Positions 14,972 through 24,554 of a stretch of DNA of 29,427 nt are shown in pieces. The position numbers and the translations under genes are program-made. Source of the DNA: CAYNWT01 sp964450955 (GTDB lineage: Bacteria > Planctomycetota > Planctomycetia > Planctomycetales > Planctomycetaceae); assembly GCA_964450955.1 (NCBI GenBank), contig CAYVFI010000056.1, positions 1-29,427 on the forward strand, in the 5' to 3' direction. The notes under the pieces are model-generated. The model was not told the DNA's origin, ran no database searches, and saw only the letters and a program-made list of their open reading frames with translations. The stretch's first letter is position 1. Each line of letters begins with the position of its first letter.

Positions 14972-17900
14972 CTAGACGTCCTGAACTTCTTCGAACGCAG
15001 GATCTACTGTTGTTGCGGCAGATACCAGTGGTTCTTCAGCCGGTGTCGGCGTTGCTGTCGGCTGCGGCATGATTTCTTCAGTTTGTGCTGCAACGGCAGT
15101 GGCTTCCGTTGAAGGTTGGGGCTGGGCAGGAGGAAGTTCTGTTGCTGCAACCTTCTTCGCCAGACCGTTGGTTTGTGAACCCTGTGGCTCTGGTGTGCCA
15201 TCGGCTTCCGGTTTCAATTGCTTAACGCGGCTGATGGCGTACCACAGTTCAGCCAACCCAATTCCCGCGACACAAAACAGAACCAGCGTCAGCCAGTGCA
15301 ACGTGTGCATATCCATTGTGTATGTCGCGTAGCTGGCCACGCCAGCCAGCAATGCCAGGCCAATCAGGATGGCTCGCAGTGCAAGATGGGCTCGCATGCG
15401 TTTCCATGCGTAGTCGGCGAGTGCCGACCTTGCAGAGTAGTTTGCGACTTCACGCAACGACTGCATGTTGGCTCGCAGCTCAGCCGCATCCAGTGTCTGG
15501 GTTCTGCGTTCTTGTGTGTTTTGCTGGTGCTGTTTGAGGTCGGCAACAACACCACCGACTGGTTCATCACCATCGCTCCAGAGTGGAGCCATAAGTTCCT
15601 GAGTCTCGCTGACCGTGTGAGCCTTCGGCGTTTCTGGTGCCTCCTCCACTGGTGCAGAGTATGCGCTTTCACCGCCGGCAACGGAGTCGCCACCTCTGGT
15701 TCGGGCCAGCAGTTGTTCCATGTACGCGGCAACGTAGTCCGGGCTTTCGATGTCGGCATCTTCCTGCGGCTGAACCGGCAAAGTCTCTGCAGACATTTCC
15801 TGTCCACTTTCCTGGCCAGCCTGCGAACCACCATCGAGTGGCATAGCGCGAGTCGTGCCGGTTGCCGGAGCGTCCAGGCCGAACATGCCGGCTAGTTCTG
15901 ACCGAAGTTCGTTGAGGTGAGCGTGTTGCTCCTCAGTTTCTTCTTCTGTCGGCTGGACCGGAATCGGAACCGGAATGGCTGCCTGGGCTTCCATCGGCTC
16001 AGCCGGAATTGACGCGACATCGCTTTGGAAAGCGACTCGCTTTTGTTCAAGTTCCTGTCGAGCTGCCCGGATTTTTTCCCGTTCGTAGTTGAGTTCGTCT
16101 TCAGACCGTTTCAAATCCATCTCGCGGTCGGTCAGCTTCTCAGCCCGGTCGTCGAGACGTCGTGTTCGTTCATCCAATTCGGCTGTGATCGCTGACGTAG
16201 CGACTGTATCCAAAGCGGAATCAGAACCGCCTTCCTGCAGGGAAGTAACCAATTCCGAGATGCGCAGATCTTTTTGTTCCAGTTGCCCACGCAGTTCTAC
16301 GATTTGTTCGATATCTTCAACCGAACCCGTACCGGACGGCGTTTGCAATCGCAATTCCAGCATTTGAATTCGAGCAGACTGTTCAGCAAGGGTCTGCTCG
16401 CGTTCCTGAAGCTCAGCCTTAAGTGCGATGGTTCCTTCCGTCTCTTCCTGTTCGGCTTCCAGTTCACGCAATTCGTTGCGTAGCGAATCAACTTCCACGT
16501 TACGATGTTCAAGAAGCATTTTGACGTGGTCAAGTTCTTCGTTCAGCACTTCCAGGTCTTTGTCAATGGAAGCGGTCGGCTCTGGCCGCTCTCTGAGAGA
16601 CTCAAGCTCAGCCGTGGCTGTTGCCAGCTGTTCGTCTCGTGACTGCAGCGTGCTGCGAAGTTGTTCCAGCTCTTCCAGGCTTGTGTCCGAACTGCCGTCG
16701 TCTTCGCTCAAGACAGCAATCTTGTCACGAAGCTGTTCCGCTTCCTGAGTCAATTCATGCCGCTGCTGGTTGACTGTCTGTAATTCAGACTGAGCCGCTT
16801 CCAAAGCAGTCTGAGTTTCCGCCAGTGAAGCCTGAGCCAAATCAAACGCACTGCGCGCCTCGTCCAGTTCGGCTTCCAACGCGGCTTGCTTTTCGTTCGA
16901 CTCCGGATCCGGCAGTGACTCTACCTGTTCCGCAAGCTGTTCGGCTTGCTGAATCAAAGATGCGTGCTGTTGAGCAAGAGCCGATTCCTGAGCGGAAAGT
17001 TCTGTTTCGCGACGGCAGATCTCTGAGTAGCGTTCGGCGTTCTCTTCCAGCAATTGTTCCTGCTGCTGAGCTTTTTCAGACGCCCAAGCCTCTTTTTCCT
17101 GCTTCAAAGCAGCAAGTTGTGCTTCAACAGCGGTTGCCCTGCTGGCGAGTTCTGCATCGCGGTCCTCGACCGCAAGCAACTGAGCGCTGAGAGCCTGCTG
17201 CTGTTGTTCAGCTGCCTTGTTGGCTGCAACTTCTTCGGCCTGCTGAATTTTGAGAGCTTCAAACTGGTCACGCTGAGCGGCCAGGTCGGACTGCTGCTCA
17301 GAAAGCGATTCGACTCTCGACTGCAGTTCGGCCTCACGCTGCTGCAACTGCTGTTGCAATTGATTTAACGCAGAACGCTTTTCGTCCTGTTCGCTGTTGA
17401 GATCGTCGAACCGCTTCTGCCAGTCCTGTTGCCGCTTGAGTTCCTGGTCATCCAGCTGCTTAGCTCGCGCATCTAATTCGGCACGGCGTGCGTTGAGTGT
17501 CTCCTGCAGCGCAGTGACTTCTTCCCGCAGTTGTTGCGCTTCGTTGGTGGCCGTCTGAAGGTGGCTTTCCCGCTGTTCAAGTTCCGTCGTGCGTTCGAGT
17601 AGTTCGGCGCGTTGGGTTTCGAATTCCTGTTGCTGGCTTTTAATCTGGTGTTGTAGTTCTGCCTGTTGCGCACTGTTGGCTTCGGCAAGTTGTTCCTCAA
17701 GTTGTTCGAGCTGAGTCTTCCGCGTTTCGAGTTCCTGTTGCAGTTGATCAATGGTGCTACGAAGCTGCTGGTTGTCGGCCGCCGCCTGCGATTCCTGTTG
17801 TTCAAGCTGTTTAAGTTCCTGCGCACGAGCCGCAAGTTCGTCGGCACGAACGCTAAGTTCGGTATCCAGACGGTTTACTTCGTCCATTCGACTGGCAAGA

Positions 17901-19672
17901 TTAGCGTCTACCGATTCGTGGTTGGCGAACAGTGAATTGACTTCGGCAGAACGCGCTTCCAGTGCATTGGCCTGTTCGTTGAGAGCCGCTTCGCGAGCGT
18001 TCAAATTATCACGCAGTCGCTGTAGTTCGCTTTCCTGTTCAGTGTTTGCAGAGCTTTGCGTTTGCACTGCGGAAGTTAGAATCTCCAGTTCCTGCAGTTG
18101 CTCGGCAATCGTGGCCTCGCGTGCTTTGAGTTCGTTGTGACGCTGCTGGTATTCGCCTTCCAGTCGAGCGAGCTCTTGTTCGCGATTGCGGAGTTCTTCC
18201 GAAACGCGGGCCGTGTGCTGTTCATGCTGCCGGCGAGCTTCTTCCAACTGCTGTCGTTGGGTATCCAGTTCGGCTTTTTGAACGTTAAGTTCGTCCCATT
18301 TTGCGGACAGTTCATCGTTTTCGGTTCCGAACTGCTGCTTCCGCTGTTCGAGATCGTGCTGCCAGCCTTCCAGTTGGTTCTTCCAGTCCTGCAATTCACG
18401 CGAACGGTGGTCCAGTTCGTGTTGCAGCGTCTGAAGTTCATCGGCAGCGATACCATCGTCCTGCAGTTGGACACGCGCTGCGCTGGCTTTGTTGAGTTCG
18501 TCCCACTGAGCCTGCAGTTCCTTGCGGCTGTTTTGCAGCTGTTCTTTCTCCTGTTTGAACTGGTCCACCTGAGTCTGCTGCTGCCGAAGATGTTCGGCCC
18601 GATCGTTGAGTTCCTGCTGACGCTTATCGAGGTCCGATTCGCGCGTTCGCAACAGAGCGTCAAGAGCTTCAACTTCCGCGATCTGGTCGCCAAGGCCCAT
18701 CAACTTATGGCGTTCCTGAGCGATGTTGGCAGCCTGCACATCAAGCTGTTCGCGTTGGTGGTCAACTTGCGCCTGCTGGGCCCGTAGTTCTGCACGTTCG
18801 GCGGAGAGATCGCTTCCTGCGGATGCAGCGGCTGCCTTTTCAGCAACCTCACGCTGAGCCGTTTCAAGCAGAGCCCACTGTGCGGCAATTTCCTGACGCT
18901 GTGTTTCAATTTCATCAGCTTCAGCGACCAATGCAGAGTACTGACGTCGACGGAGATTGACTTCCTGAGCGTCGCCGGCCAGTTCGAGATGTTCTCGAGC
19001 GAGAGCCGTTTCGCGGTAGCTGATTTCTTCTTCGAACTCAGCCGCACGCATTTCAAATTCGATGGTTTGCGATGAGAGATCACGAGCTTTGTCGCTGAGA
19101 ATCGCAACGTGTCTGGCGATGACAGCGGTTCGGAAATCCGGCGCGTCAGCGGCAGCAAGTGCCTTCTGTGTTTCCTTGTCTGACTGAGAAAGTGCGTCTG
19201 CGACCCAGCGCGAAACCTGCTGTCCCTGTGGCTGTGTGGCAGGCTGGTCGGCCTGCGCGCTGGCGACGTCGCTGATCGCCGATTCCAGGGTGTCCAGAAT
19301 TTGCGACTCTTCGAATGGAACTTCCGGCTGGCGCTGTGGCTGGAGTTCTGTAAATTCACCCTCTTTCGCGTATCGCAGTCGCATCACAATCGGGCCCAAC
19401 GCGATTCTGTCGCCGACCCGTAGCGGTTCGTCGTTGAGAACCGGTATGTCGTTCAACCACGTGTGGCTGGCGATCGCCGCAATCTCGACGCCGTTTTCAT
19501 CCACTGACAGATTGCAGTGCTGCGGCGAAACGCCGTTTGCCGGCACAACGATCGCAGAATCAGCTGCCGAACCAACAGAGTACACGCCAGGAGCCAACGG
19601 GGTCGGTGCGCAGTCAATCGCTCGACCAACGGGCTCAATTACCAGTAGCGTGTTTTTGATGACCAGAGACAT
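14972..19672 (-). CDS. FHA-domain giant coiled-coil protein with C-terminal membrane hairpin
   Basis: A 1566-aa protein from the ATG at 19672, with GGGAG seven bases upstream; a further 37 in-frame residues up to 19783 are unlikely. Residues 28-100 form an FHA domain: GVYSVGSAADSAIVV, then SPQH (S49-H52), then TWLNDIPVLNDEPLRVGDRIALG. FHA domains bind phosphothreonine peptides. About 180-1290 is nearly continuous Glu/Gln/Leu/Ala-rich coiled coil with heptad-like units. Next come a Pro/Glu-rich linker, two membrane helices (about 1433-1452 and 1459-1478), and a low-complexity Pro/Ala/Thr tail. Both soluble ends should be cytoplasmic. It is divergent from a Ser/Thr kinase gene, an obvious candidate partner. 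A rod of this length could reach about 150 nm, as a scaffold or tether. The exact function is unknown. Confidence 0.88.
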   Translation of the reverse strand: MSLVIKNTLLVIEPVGRAIDCAPTPLAPGVYSVGSAADSAIVVPANGVSPQHCNLSVDENGVEIAAIASHTWLNDIPVLNDEPLRVGDRIALGPIVMRLRYAKEGEFTELQPQRQPEVPFEESQILDTLESAISDVASAQADQPATQPQGQQVSRWVADALSQSDKETQKALAAADAPDFRTAVIARHVAILSDKARDLSSQTIEFEMRAAEFEEEISYRETALAREHLELAGDAQEVNLRRRQYSALVAEADEIETQRQEIAAQWALLETAQREVAEKAAAASAGSDLSAERAELRAQQAQVDHQREQLDVQAANIAQERHKLMGLGDQIAEVEALDALLRTRESDLDKRQQELNDRAEHLRQQQTQVDQFKQEKEQLQNSRKELQAQWDELNKASAARVQLQDDGIAADELQTLQHELDHRSRELQDWKNQLEGWQHDLEQRKQQFGTENDELSAKWDELNVQKAELDTQRQQLEEARRQHEQHTARVSEELRNREQELARLEGEYQQRHNELKAREATIAEQLQELEILTSAVQTQSSANTEQESELQRLRDNLNAREAALNEQANALEARSAEVNSLFANHESVDANLASRMDEVNRLDTELSVRADELAARAQELKQLEQQESQAAADNQQLRSTIDQLQQELETRKTQLEQLEEQLAEANSAQQAELQHQIKSQQQEFETQRAELLERTTELEQRESHLQTATNEAQQLREEVTALQETLNARRAELDARAKQLDDQELKRQQDWQKRFDDLNSEQDEKRSALNQLQQQLQQREAELQSRVESLSEQQSDLAAQRDQFEALKIQQAEEVAANKAAEQQQQALSAQLLAVEDRDAELASRATAVEAQLAALKQEKEAWASEKAQQQEQLLEENAERYSEICRRETELSAQESALAQQHASLIQQAEQLAEQVESLPDPESNEKQAALEAELDEARSAFDLAQASLAETQTALEAAQSELQTVNQQRHELTQEAEQLRDKIAVLSEDDGSSDTSLEELEQLRSTLQSRDEQLATATAELESLRERPEPTASIDKDLEVLNEELDHVKMLLEHRNVEVDSLRNELRELEAEQEETEGTIALKAELQEREQTLAEQSARIQMLELRLQTPSGTGSVEDIEQIVELRGQLEQKDLRISELVTSLQEGGSDSALDTVATSAITAELDERTRRLDDRAEKLTDREMDLKRSEDELNYEREKIRAARQELEQKRVAFQSDVASIPAEPMEAQAAIPVPIPVQPTEEETEEQHAHLNELRSELAGMFGLDAPATGTTRAMPLDGGSQAGQESGQEMSAETLPVQPQEDADIESPDYVAAYMEQLLARTRGGDSVAGGESAYSAPVEEAPETPKAHTVSETQELMAPLWSDGDEPVGGVVADLKQHQQNTQERRTQTLDAAELRANMQSLREVANYSARSALADYAWKRMRAHLALRAILIGLALLAGVASYATYTMDMHTLHWLTLVLFCVAGIGLAELWYAISRVKQLKPEADGTPEPQGSQTNGLAKKVAATELPPAQPQPSTEATAVAAQTEEIMPQPTATPTPAEEPLVSAATTVDPAFEEVQDV

Positions 19673-20062
19673 AGTCCAACTCCCACCGCAAGCGGTGTGT
19701 TCAGGGGAAGATGGCAGCAAGCCGGTTGCTGCCTCGACGTGGCGTAGTTGCAACATGTCGCTAAGACACAACGTCATAGGCATATAACCTACGCAGGCGG
19801 GTCGGTCAAAAACGTCAGGACCCTATTTTGCTGCGTATAGGCACTCTGTTGCCCGGTTCCCCATCAGGTATGAAAACCAGCGGTCACGGACTGACCGTTC
19901 GAACCAGCACACCTTGCACATGCAGTGGTTCATATAGGCAACGAATCGCCACACTCAGTACATCCCGCAAATGTGGGGGTTGGTGTGTGCTTGTTTTGGC
20001 TGATACACTCAGGTTGGACTGGACAACAGAGAAACGCTTTCAAAACGGACGTCGGACTGCGG
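19673..20062. promoter_or_regulatory. Divergent control region of the FHA protein and the Ser/Thr kinase (390 bp)
   Basis: This region separates the two preferred start codons and must carry both promoters. ATAGGCA occurs three times on the plus strand (19776-19782, 19837-19843, 19934-19940), each next to a TATA- or CATA-like context. A 6-bp inverted repeat CGGTCA-cggac-TGACCG lies at 19881-19897. A TACACT (20004-20009) could be a -10 for the kinase, but its -35 is poor. In-frame extensions of both genes run into this region but lack ribosome binding sites. Confidence 0.45.
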
Positions 20063-21622
20063 ATGACGGACAAGCAGCCTACCTTGGATCTTGGTGATCT
20101 GGCCGAACAAACACTCGGCGAGTTCAAGCTGCTGCGGCGATTGGGCCGCGGTGGAATGGCGGAAGTTTACCTTGCCGAACAAACCTCTTTGTCGCGGTTC
20201 GTGGCAGTCAAAATACTGCTTCCCGAGATGCTTAAGGACGCCGATGGCGTACCGTTGAAACGGTTCGAACAGGAAGCTCGAACGGCCGGTTCAATTAACC
20301 ACGCGAACATCGTTCAGGTTTACACTATTGGTGAACAGAACGGACTGCACTACATCGTGCAGGAATTCGTTGAGGGTATGAACCTGAGTGAGTTTGTGAA
20401 GCGCAACGGACCTCCGGACGCGGAGACCGGGCTGCGAATCATGGAACATGTCGCCACCGCACTGAAGGTGGCTGGCCAGGCCGGGATTGTCCATCGCGAC
20501 ATCAAGCCCGAAAACATCATGCTCACGCAGGATGATTCTAACGATACGTCCGTGGTCACTGCCAAAGTCGCCGACTTCGGCCTGGCCCAGTTGGCTCAAA
20601 GTTCAGAAGCTTTGAATCTGACACAGCGTGGAACCACAATGGGGACTCCGCTGTACATGAGCCCCGAACAAATCAACGGGCAAAAGCTGGACGAACGCAG
20701 CGACCTCTATTCGTTTGGCGTCACGTGCTACCACATGTTCGCCGGCCGCGCGCCGTTTCGAGGCGAAACGGCAATGGCCGTGGCGGCCCAGCATCTGCAG
20801 GACCAGGCCGAACCACTTGCAGAACGGCGACCCGACTTGCCGAAAGCCGTGTGCGGTCTTATTGGCCGGATGATGAACAAAGAACCGGCCGATCGGTTCG
20901 CGGATGCAAACGCCCTGTTGGAAGCGGTGCTGAAAGCAAAGTCGGCAACAGCTGATGGGCAGACTGACATGTCGTTGTCAGCTTTGGGCATTCCATCGAT
21001 TCCAAGCAAGGCTGCTGCCAGACGATCGGGCAGGAACCAACTGCTGGCATTCGTTCTCACTTGCCTGTCCGTCGGCGGTGTGGCGGCACTTATCGGATAC
21101 GTTACCCGACCCACCGACCCATTTAGCGTTAAACCTGCAGCGAGCAGTTCCAGCACAGAGAAAACCGTTGAAGACGTCATGAGCTTCGCACTGGTTAATC
21201 CCGAAAGTCGAGCCGCATGGCGTGCCGTGATCGAACATCCTTCTGACGCGCCGCTGGAAGGCGGTTGGGCTCGAATTCACCTGGGACGGCTGTACCTGGA
21301 AACCGAACGCTACGACAGAGCACGTGAGTTGTTCTCACAGGTCAAAAGCACCAATCAGGAATCTTTCCTGAAGCAACAGGGCCAGATTGGTCTGGCTGCC
21401 ATCGCCTTCAAGCAGGGTAAGAAGGAACAGGCTCGCGCCATGGTCGAAGATATGTCCAGGGACGAACTTGCCAACACGGCAATGTACGACGAGTACATCG
21501 CAATTCGCCAATGGGATCAGGAACGGCAGCGACAGGCCCGCCGCGATGCCAATGCAGAAGAAACTTCCGGTGGTGAAGACGGACCTCCGAGGCGAGAAGA
21601 CCCACCACCAAACGACAATTAG
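20063..21622 (+). CDS. Transmembrane Ser/Thr protein kinase with extracytoplasmic TPR-like region
   Basis: A 519-aa protein from the ATG at 20063, with GGA six bases upstream; an in-frame start at 19925 is unlikely. The kinase domain (about 21-290) is complete: LGRGGMAEVYLA (28-38), VAVKIL (K50), the helix-C Glu in FEQEAR (E71), HRDIKPEN (144-151), DFGLA (171-175), GTPLYMSPEQ (194-203) and DERSDLYSFGV. One membrane helix spans about 325-347. The outer part (about 405-470) has two TPR-like helix pairs (GWARIHLGRLYLETERYDRA, QIGLAAIAFKQGKKEQA), and the C-terminus is acidic and Pro-rich. This is the Hanks-type receptor-kinase layout. The divergent FHA protein could read its phosphothreonines, and the mre/PBP2 operon lies just downstream. 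Confidence 0.93.
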   Translation: MTDKQPTLDLGDLAEQTLGEFKLLRRLGRGGMAEVYLAEQTSLSRFVAVKILLPEMLKDADGVPLKRFEQEARTAGSINHANIVQVYTIGEQNGLHYIVQEFVEGMNLSEFVKRNGPPDAETGLRIMEHVATALKVAGQAGIVHRDIKPENIMLTQDDSNDTSVVTAKVADFGLAQLAQSSEALNLTQRGTTMGTPLYMSPEQINGQKLDERSDLYSFGVTCYHMFAGRAPFRGETAMAVAAQHLQDQAEPLAERRPDLPKAVCGLIGRMMNKEPADRFADANALLEAVLKAKSATADGQTDMSLSALGIPSIPSKAAARRSGRNQLLAFVLTCLSVGGVAALIGYVTRPTDPFSVKPAASSSSTEKTVEDVMSFALVNPESRAAWRAVIEHPSDAPLEGGWARIHLGRLYLETERYDRARELFSQVKSTNQESFLKQQGQIGLAAIAFKQGKKEQARAMVEDMSRDELANTAMYDEYIAIRQWDQERQRQARRDANAEETSGGEDGPPRREDPPPNDN

Positions 21623-21791
21623 CGTCTGATGTCAGTTGCAGCCACTTGGCAAACTTGCGAACAGATGGAATAAGTCGGGCCGTTGGCGTCTAAAGCTCTC
21701 ACAGACGCTCAGGGAAAACTGACAATGTGGGCCAGGACCGCATCAACGATCGTCGGTTGCCTTTGCTTCCGTCAATGTCGGGCCAGTGTGA

Positions 21792-23999
21792 TTACTGACC
21801 AGCCTGGCTCAACTGTTGCTGGCTTAACTGTTGAGGAGCCGCCTGCAGCAACCCGTGATTCAACATCGCCTGAACCAGCTTTCTCGCGACCGGGCCGGCG
21901 GCCGATCCACCCGAGCCTCCGTGTTCCAACATCACAACAAAGGCAAACCGTGGGCGGTCGGCCGGTACGTAGCCGGCAAACCATGCGTGGTCAGGTTTCC
22001 CGCCACCAACTTCGGCGGTGCCCGTCTTGCCCGCGATCGCGACCGCATCAAGCCGAACACTCTTGTAGCCGGTTCCGCCCATGTCGTTAACGGCACTGAA
22101 AAGTCCGTGCCGAATTTCGGCAATAGAAGCGTCCGTCAATCCCGGAATGCGTCGTCGTGGCTTTCGCGACCAACTATATTCTGCCGTCCGCAAAGATGTG
22201 ACTGAATTATTCGCGACAGCGACAGTGGCTGCGTCCGCCACGCGTGGCGTCAGCAGGTAACCACCATTCGCAATCGCGGCCATCATCCGGACCACCTGAA
22301 ACGGCGTCACGGTCAGCCGTGATTGACCGATCGCCAGTCCCAGTGTGTCGCCAGGGTACCACCGAGTTTTCGTTCGCGGGCTGCCGCTTGATGTTTTGGC
22401 CGGCGACGGAACCTGACCGCTGCGTTCAAACGGCAAATCAATTCCGGTTGGTTGCCCAAAGCCGAATCGATCGGCCCATTGCACAAACGGTTCCGGCCCC
22501 ATGCTGCGCGCGGCCTGGAAGAAGTAGACGTTGCACGACTGAGCCAACGCGCTGCGAAGTGTCACCTGATTGTGACCGGTTCCGAAGTGGCGGAAGATGT
22601 AACAGCGGTGCCTGTCCGGTCGATCAAGGTAGCCCTGACAAAACCGATGCTCGGCCGGATTGATGTCAGAACTTTCCAGCATCGCCGCTGCTGACAGCAC
22701 TTTAAACACCGAACCCGGTGGAACCGTCATCTGCGTCGCGCGCGGGAACAACGGGTGACGTGGGTCCGTAATCGTTGCGTTCCAGGCGTCACCGCTGGGA
22801 CGGATCATCTGGTTCACATCGAATCGCGGCGCGTTGGCGACGGTCAGTACGTCTCCTGAATGTGTATCGAGAACCAAAATGCAGCCACCCGGCGGTGTCG
22901 GAGACGCCGCAGTGTCACCGGTGGTGGCCGGTTGCGTTCGCAAAGCCTGATCTAACAAAGACTCAGCAGAACGCTGCAACGCTGAATCGATTGTCAGCGT
23001 GACGTCCTGGCCTCTGACAGGTTGCCTGACAATCTCAGTGCGGATGACTTCACCGCGCCGATTAAACGTCAGCTTTCGCCGTCCATCGATACCTCGCAAA
23101 CGCCCATCGTACGAACGCTCAATTCCTGACCGGCCTACTCGATGCGGCGTTTCAGAATCCATGTCTCGAGATCGGCTGCCCACCAAGTGCGCCGCCAACG
23201 TTTTCTGCGGATACACGCGAGCCGTCACTTCTCGTACCTGTAACCCCGGGTAAAGCTCAGGATGCGCGCGGATGTCGGCGGCGACCTCCAGAGAGACATT
23301 GGACACAATCGGGTGATAGTCCAGTTCTTCCTGAACGATGATCGGAGCCAGCGAACGACGTTTTGGCGGCGATGTGATTTCCTGCTTCGCGCGTTTCAGA
23401 AAGCCGGACAGGCCGGGTTCTACTGGTGGCGCAACTGCCCGCAGTTCGCGTTCGTCTCGACGTCGGTTCACCGACGCGGCGATTTTTTCCACGCGCTTTT
23501 GAATGTCCGTGCGGCGCTGATTCAGTTGCGGCTGACTGACGCGTGAGACAGCCGACAATCGCTGCCACATCTCGTCACGGCGCTGCAGCACCGTGCTCCT
23601 GGCGGCCGCAACGCGTTCCTTAGTCCGTCGCCGGCCTCGCGGAATTTCCGCTCTGGCTTTCTGAGTCAGCCAGTTCTCGCTGGGCGGGTTTTGGAGCCAG
23701 CGGTAGTGCACCGCGACGTTGTATCGAGTCACATCCGCAGCCAGCACGGTTGCGTCCGTCAGAATGCGACCATCCTGTCCGGGGATCACTTCAAATTCAA
23801 CTCGCGTCTGATTAAACGCAGACAAATACTCATCACGCAGGTTCGTTTGGATCCATGCCAACCGAGCGGCAATGATGAGGAAGCACATCGCGAACAAAAC
23901 AAAAATTGCAGTGAGCCGCCGGTTCCAATCAATCGATTCGTCCGGCGTTTCTTTTGCAGCGCGGTGCCGTTGATAGCTTGGCAGGAGTCGGTTTTGCAT
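21792..23999 (-). CDS. mrdA: Penicillin-binding protein 2 (elongasome transpeptidase)
   Basis: A 735-aa class B PBP, longer than the usual 600-650. One N-terminal membrane anchor lies at about 29-50. The pedestal begins RVEFEVIPGQDGRILTD. The transpeptidase motifs are intact: SxxK as SVFK (430-433), SxN as SCN (488-490), and KTG as KTGTAEV (658-664). It cross-links peptidoglycan during side-wall growth with RodA and MreBCD. Residues 105-215 form an unusually long Arg/Gln/Glu-rich helical insertion in the pedestal. The C-terminus ends in a QQLSQ duplication encoded by two 15-bp copies (21804-21833). GAGG lies eight bases before the ATG. It is the last gene of mreB-mreC-mreD-mrdA, 15 bases after mreD. 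No rodA follows; the next gene is convergent. Confidence 0.95.
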   Translation of the reverse strand: MQNRLLPSYQRHRAAKETPDESIDWNRRLTAIFVLFAMCFLIIAARLAWIQTNLRDEYLSAFNQTRVEFEVIPGQDGRILTDATVLAADVTRYNVAVHYRWLQNPPSENWLTQKARAEIPRGRRRTKERVAAARSTVLQRRDEMWQRLSAVSRVSQPQLNQRRTDIQKRVEKIAASVNRRRDERELRAVAPPVEPGLSGFLKRAKQEITSPPKRRSLAPIIVQEELDYHPIVSNVSLEVAADIRAHPELYPGLQVREVTARVYPQKTLAAHLVGSRSRDMDSETPHRVGRSGIERSYDGRLRGIDGRRKLTFNRRGEVIRTEIVRQPVRGQDVTLTIDSALQRSAESLLDQALRTQPATTGDTAASPTPPGGCILVLDTHSGDVLTVANAPRFDVNQMIRPSGDAWNATITDPRHPLFPRATQMTVPPGSVFKVLSAAAMLESSDINPAEHRFCQGYLDRPDRHRCYIFRHFGTGHNQVTLRSALAQSCNVYFFQAARSMGPEPFVQWADRFGFGQPTGIDLPFERSGQVPSPAKTSSGSPRTKTRWYPGDTLGLAIGQSRLTVTPFQVVRMMAAIANGGYLLTPRVADAATVAVANNSVTSLRTAEYSWSRKPRRRIPGLTDASIAEIRHGLFSAVNDMGGTGYKSVRLDAVAIAGKTGTAEVGGGKPDHAWFAGYVPADRPRFAFVVMLEHGGSGGSAAGPVARKLVQAMLNHGLLQAAPQQLSQQQLSQAGQ

Positions 24000-24014
24000 G
24001 CGTGTGGTCCCTCA

Positions 24015-24554
24015 CTAATTCACTGAGAGACCAACGGGTGTGCCCATTGCTCCGCCGCTTGTCGACGGGTTCCGGAACCGCCGAACCAGCCACAGCGCCG
24101 CACGGAAGCTGGCAACAAACAAAACTGTAACCAGCCAGGTCGTCGCGGCAGTCATCATCACACCCGACCAGTCCGGCTGAAGCGAACTGGCATGCGATCG
24201 AGCCACAGTGCCGCCCACCGACGCGACCGCAAGAAAGCACAGTCCGCCAACGCACAACACGTGAACCTGACGTTCGTGAAGTCGAGCGATCAGTGTTCTC
24301 ACAACGAAGCCAGCGACCACATAAATGACCGCGTGGGTGCCCAATAGCGATTCAGCACCGATCGTGTCTGTGACCAGTCCGAGTACCAACAGCCAGATGA
24401 TCGCAGGTTCGAAACGTTGCGTAAGCAAAACAACTGCGGCCAGAACACCCAACGTATCCACAGATAGCGAATCGAGGAGCGACGAGTTTCCGGCGACTCC
24501 CGTTTCCACAATCGCGGCAAGGTAGGTCAGTAGTGCAACCAGTAGGTGTTTCAT
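24015..24554 (-). CDS. mreD: Rod-shape-determining membrane protein MreD
   Basis: A 179-aa, strongly hydrophobic protein with about five membrane segments (for example LLVALLTYLAAIV, LGVLAAVVLL, AIIWLLVLGLV, AVIYVVAGFVV, and LVTVLFVASF). MreD sequences diverge widely, so the call rests mostly on length, hydropathy and position between mreC and mrdA. The ATG (24554-24552) overlaps the mreC stop by four bases (ATGA), which implies translational coupling. In the elongasome it links MreC to the membrane complex. The tail after the last helix is polar (NPSTSGGAMGTPVG). Confidence 0.83.
   Translation of the reverse strand: MKHLLVALLTYLAAIVETGVAGNSSLLDSLSVDTLGVLAAVVLLTQRFEPAIIWLLVLGLVTDTIGAESLLGTHAVIYVVAGFVVRTLIARLHERQVHVLCVGGLCFLAVASVGGTVARSHASSLQPDWSGVMMTAATTWLVTVLFVASFRAALWLVRRFRNPSTSGGAMGTPVGLSVN

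Noticed and set aside
15218..18787. Long antisense and alternate-frame reading frames inside the coiled-coil gene
   Set aside because: They are shadows of a repetitive Glu/Gln/Leu-rich sequence; the coiled-coil frame is continuous over 4.7 kb.
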